9,399 nucleotides of DNA, taken from NCBI GenBank assembly GCA_011371465.1, contig DRQL01000136.1, positions 1-9,399 of the forward strand, written 5' to 3'. Position 1 is the first letter of the stretch, and each line of letters begins with the position of its first letter. Shown in pieces: positions 7,079 through 9,399 of the stretch. Made by a program: the position numbers and the translations under genes. Below the pieces are notes generated by a model. The model was not told the DNA's origin. It worked only from the letters and a program-made list of their open reading frames with translations, and ran no database searches. The DNA is from Gammaproteobacteria bacterium. GTDB taxonomy: Bacteria > Pseudomonadota > Gammaproteobacteria > DSM-19610.

Positions 7079-7256
7079 AACGCATTCCCCTGCACTTACA
7101 CTCGTTTTTTGTTTGAACTTCTTGATGGGGTTCTGGTTACCAAGTGTAGCATATTCAATATGGATTATATGACGGGCCGACGGATGTCTCCGGCATAGCG
7201 ATAGCACGGTATGAAGGATCGATTGATCAGGGAATCTCCAATCAATTCGGAATTCA
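7079..7256 (-). promoter_or_regulatory. Upstream region of the AAA ATPase gene, with -10-like box and palindrome
   Basis: On the minus strand a perfect TATAAT lies at 7169-7164, about 85 bases before the ATG at 7078, but no good -35 hexamer stands at 16-18 bases. Two bases downstream is a 13-base palindrome, CATATT-C-AATATG (7150-7162), which would overlap the transcription start, a common place for a repressor site. A smaller one, TGGT-T-ACCA, lies at about 7134-7142. AGGGG (7087-7091) is the ribosome binding site. No gene is supported here. Confidence 0.35.
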
Positions 7257-7336
7257 CGTCATTGCGAGCGCAGCGCAGCACTCTCATACATTGGAATCAA
7301 TCACTTGGAGATTGCCGCGCTGCGCTCGCAATGACG
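7257..7336. repeat. MITE-like 80-base palindromic repeat (CGTCATTGCGAGC... ends)
   Basis: The first 20 bases (7257-7276, beginning CGTCATTGCGAGC) are the exact reverse complement of the last 20 (7317-7336, ending GCTCGCAATGACG). The match continues inward for about ten more bases with two mismatches. The loop is about 40 bases. The unit is non-coding. 'CGTCATTGCGAGC' palindromes of this size are, from general knowledge, scattered between genes in many proteobacterial genomes and are thought to be mobilised in trans or to spread as small palindromic elements. A further 9-base inverted match lies outside it (AATCTCCAA at 7233-7241 against 7305-7313), so a degenerate second unit may abut it on the left. 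It lies between sucA and the ATPase gene and may help to end the sucA transcript. Confidence 0.8.
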
Positions 7337-7341
7337 AGTTA

Positions 7342-7358
7342 ACCGGGGGTTCCCCGGT
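7342..7358 (-). terminator. Possible terminator hairpin after sucA
   Basis: ACCGGGG (7342-7348) and CCCCGGT (7352-7358) form a perfect seven-base GC-rich stem with a three-base loop, about 48 bases after the sucA stop on the minus strand. Only TTAACT follows the stem, not a run of T, so intrinsic termination is doubtful. The larger palindrome directly beyond it could add to the effect. Confidence 0.35.
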
Positions 7359-7405
7359 ATCTTACGCGGCCCGGATGAGGTGGCGAGAATTGAAACAGGG
7401 CTGCT

Positions 7406-9399
7406 TCATGGTTTCCCGCTGACACCAAGCGCCGCGGCCACGATAGCGGCCTGTTGCGCCTGGTGCACTTTCAGGCTGCCTGACGCGGACGAGGCCTGCC
7501 CGGGCCGGCTGACGCACTCCAGTTCGACAGCGGCGCCCAGCGCCTGCTCGAGGTGATGTTTCTGACTGTACCAGGCACCCTGGTTGCGCGGTTCTTCCTG
7601 GCACCAGACCGCCTGCCGGAGCGCGGGATACTGTTGCAGTTGCTGCACCAGTGCTGCAGACGGAAACGGATATAACTGCTCGATGCGCAGGATGGCGGTA
7701 TCCTGTATGCCCAGGTTGCGGCGCTGCTCGACCAGGTCGTAGTAGACCTTGCCCATGCAGAGCACCAGGCGCGTAACCCGGCTCGCGTCGAGCGCATCCA
7801 CCTCACCGAGCACGGCATGAAAACGACCTTCGCAGATCTCATTTACCGTGCTCAGTGCTGCGGGGTGACGCAACATACTCTTGGGTGTGATCACGATCAG
7901 CGGTTTCCGGAAACGCCGCAGCATCTGCCGGCGCAACATGTGAAACACCTGCGCGGGCGTCGACGGCACGCACACCTGCATATTGATCTGCGAACAAAGC
8001 TGCAGGTAGCGTTCAATGCGCGCGGAACTGTGTTCCGGCCCCTGCCCCTCGTACCCATGTGGCAGGTACATCACCAGCCCGGACAGGCGGCCCCATTTCT
8101 GCTCCCCGGAACTGATGAACTGGTCGATAACCACCTGTGCGGTATTGGCAAAATCACCGAACTGTGATTCCCAGATCACCAGCGCATCCGGTTCCGTGGT
8201 CGCGTAGCCGTATTCGAAAGCCAGCACGGCTTCTTCCGATAGCAGCGAATCGACCACCACGAAACGGGCCTGCCGGTCGGACAGGTTCTTCAGGGGGACG
8301 AAACTGTGACCGTCTTCCTGGTCGTACAGTACGGCATGCCGGTGAAAGAACGTACCCCGGCTGCTGTCCTGACCGGAAAGTCGAACGGCATATCCCTGCT
8401 CCAGCAAGGAGGCATAGGCCAGTGTTTCACAGAAACCCCAGTCGAGGGCTTGTTCACCCTGTACCATCTTCCGGCGCGCAGCCATGACGCGGGCCACACG
8501 GTTATGCACCTGCAGGTCTTCCGGCAGTCGCGTCATCCGTTCACCCAGATTCCGAAAACTGGCCGTATCGATCCCGGTAGGCACGGCCTCGTCCCAGTTT
8601 CCATCCACAAATCGTTTCCAGTCGATGGGGTGCTTGCGGGCCAGGCCGGTACTGTCCAGCAGGTGTGGCACCACCGGATCACCCTGCTCCAGTCGCCGAC
8701 GGGCAGTCTCCACCAGTGCCTCCGCGTCCGCTGCGGCAAGCACCTGCTGTTGCATCAAACGCTGCGCATAGCGCTCACGCGTGGTTGGCAGAGCGCGGAT
8801 TTTCCGGTACATCAGTGGCTGCGTCACCGCCGGCTCATCCGCCTCGTTGTGACCGTGCCGCCGGTAGCAGACCAGGTCGATCACCACGTCCTTGTGAAAC
8901 TGCCTGCGGTAGTCGAAAGCCAGGCGAGCAACACGCACCACGGCCTCCGGGTCATCCCCGTTTACATGAAACACGGGGACGTTGATCATCCTCGATACAT
9001 CGCTGCAATAGAAAGTCGAGCGTGCATCACGTTCGATATTGGTGGTGAAGCCGATCTGGTTATTGATAATGATGTGCAGCGTGCCACGCGTCTTGTAGCC
9101 GCGTGTCTCCGACAGGTTGAACGTCTCCGTAACCACACCCTGGCCGGCAAAGGCCGCGTCACCGTGAATGACGACCGGCAGCACCCGGTCGCCGGGGTGA
9201 TCCTGCCAGCGGTCCTGGCGGGCGCGCACCGCGCCTTCGACCACCGGGCCGACGATTTCCAGGTGCGAAGGGTTGAAAGCCATGGCCAGGTGGATCGGGC
9301 CACCGGGGGTATTCATGTCCGACGCAAAGCCCTTGTGGTATTTCACGTCACCCGAGCGGTTGGTATCCAGGTTCTGTTCCTCGAATTCGCGGCACAGCA
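7406..9399 (-). CDS. sucA: 2-oxoglutarate dehydrogenase E1 component, C-terminal part, cut by window edge
   Basis: This is the thiamine-diphosphate-dependent E1 subunit of the 2-oxoglutarate dehydrogenase complex of the TCA cycle. It decarboxylates 2-oxoglutarate and passes the succinyl group to the lipoyl E2 (SucB). About 663 residues are visible of some 930-940 expected. The N-terminal part lies beyond position 9399, where the frame is still open (CREFEEQNLDTNRSGDVKYH, so the GTG near 9346 is internal, not a start). Clear signatures are FNPSHLEIVGPVVEG, VIHGDAAFAGQGVV, HIIINNQIGFTTN, VNGDDPEAV, CYRRHGHNEADEP, GQDSSRGTFFHRHAV, WESQFGDFANTAQVVIDQF, LPHGYEGQGPEHSSARIERY and WCQEEPRNQGAWY. The reading frame is intact. 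The carboxyl end (SLKVHQAQQAAIVAAAL) matches the enteric protein in kind. Unusually, no sucB follows: the next gene on this strand is the AAA ATPase at 7078. Confidence 0.97.
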   Translation of the reverse strand, partial: LCREFEEQNLDTNRSGDVKYHKGFASDMNTPGGPIHLAMAFNPSHLEIVGPVVEGAVRARQDRWQDHPGDRVLPVVIHGDAAFAGQGVVTETFNLSETRGYKTRGTLHIIINNQIGFTTNIERDARSTFYCSDVSRMINVPVFHVNGDDPEAVVRVARLAFDYRRQFHKDVVIDLVCYRRHGHNEADEPAVTQPLMYRKIRALPTTRERYAQRLMQQQVLAAADAEALVETARRRLEQGDPVVPHLLDSTGLARKHPIDWKRFVDGNWDEAVPTGIDTASFRNLGERMTRLPEDLQVHNRVARVMAARRKMVQGEQALDWGFCETLAYASLLEQGYAVRLSGQDSSRGTFFHRHAVLYDQEDGHSFVPLKNLSDRQARFVVVDSLLSEEAVLAFEYGYATTEPDALVIWESQFGDFANTAQVVIDQFISSGEQKWGRLSGLVMYLPHGYEGQGPEHSSARIERYLQLCSQINMQVCVPSTPAQVFHMLRRQMLRRFRKPLIVITPKSMLRHPAALSTVNEICEGRFHAVLGEVDALDASRVTRLVLCMGKVYYDLVEQRRNLGIQDTAILRIEQLYPFPSAALVQQLQQYPALRQAVWCQEEPRNQGAWYSQKHHLEQALGAAVELECVSRPGQASSASGSLKVHQAQQAAIVAAALGVSGKP

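Noticed and set aside
7079..7207. N-terminal extension of the ATPase to the start at 7207
   Set aside because: The extra 43 residues do not resemble the family, the region carries promoter-like and palindromic signals, and the ATG at 7078 has a good ribosome site directly before the family's typical MFEAFY opening.
7386..7396. GAATTGAAAC, resembling the end of some CRISPR repeats
   Set aside because: It occurs only once, with no spaced copies nearby and no cas genes, so there is no array.
7362..7409. A 15-codon frame whose ATG overlaps the sucA stop (ATGA), beginning MKQPCFNSRH
   Set aside because: The position is where a coupled sucB could start, but the peptide is very short, does not resemble the SucB amino end and runs into the repeat region. 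It is probably chance; a relic is possible but unsupported.
9344..9346. GTG at 9346 as the start of the dehydrogenase gene
   Set aside because: The frame stays open to the window edge, and the upstream residues match the internal SucA sequence before the DVKYH motif, so the gene is simply truncated by the window.

Overview
The window looks like chromosome from a gammaproteobacterium with moderately high G+C. The evidence is a pqiABC-type locus, a proteobacterial E1 2-oxoglutarate dehydrogenase (SucA) whose sequence is close to the enteric form, tightly packed operons, and two intergenic palindromic repeats of the small, non-coding, genome-dispersed type. A sulfur-oxidiser-like (Chromatiales-type) lineage is possible, but that is only an impression. 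No IS element, CRISPR array, tRNA or rRNA is visible.

Layout. Positions 1-245 hold no gene, but carry a small hairpin (23-38) and a double-hairpin repeat (89-164). Positions 246-3763, minus strand, hold a four-gene operon: split pqiA (two half-proteins), pqiB and pqiC. Together these would build a lipid-transport bridge between the inner and outer membranes. The order of transcription is pqiA N-half, pqiA C-half, pqiB, pqiC, joined by a 4-base overlap, a 1-base overlap and a 10-base gap. Positions 3764-3878 are a short divergent promoter region. Positions 3879-4664, plus strand, hold an orphan periplasmic solute-binding protein of the polar amino-acid type. It runs head-on into a large minus-strand gene (4652-7078) and overlaps its 3' end by 13 bases. 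That gene encodes a bitopic membrane protein: an ExeA/XrtA-type AAA ATPase, one transmembrane helix, a long Pro/Ala-rich linker and a TPR-like C-terminal domain. Positions 7079-7405 are non-coding and carry its promoter region, a CATATT/AATATG palindrome, an 80-base MITE-like inverted repeat and a possible terminator for the upstream gene. Positions 7406-9399, minus strand, are the C-terminal two thirds or so of sucA, which runs off the right edge.

How they fit together. The pqi genes form one functional unit (envelope lipid trafficking). The solute-binding protein, the ATPase and sucA look like separate transcription units that happen to be neighbours. The points worth a second look are the clean fission of PqiA, the composite ATPase with its TPR tail, the absence of sucB directly after sucA, and the two repeat elements. 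I see no convincing evidence of a wholly new multi-gene system in this window.
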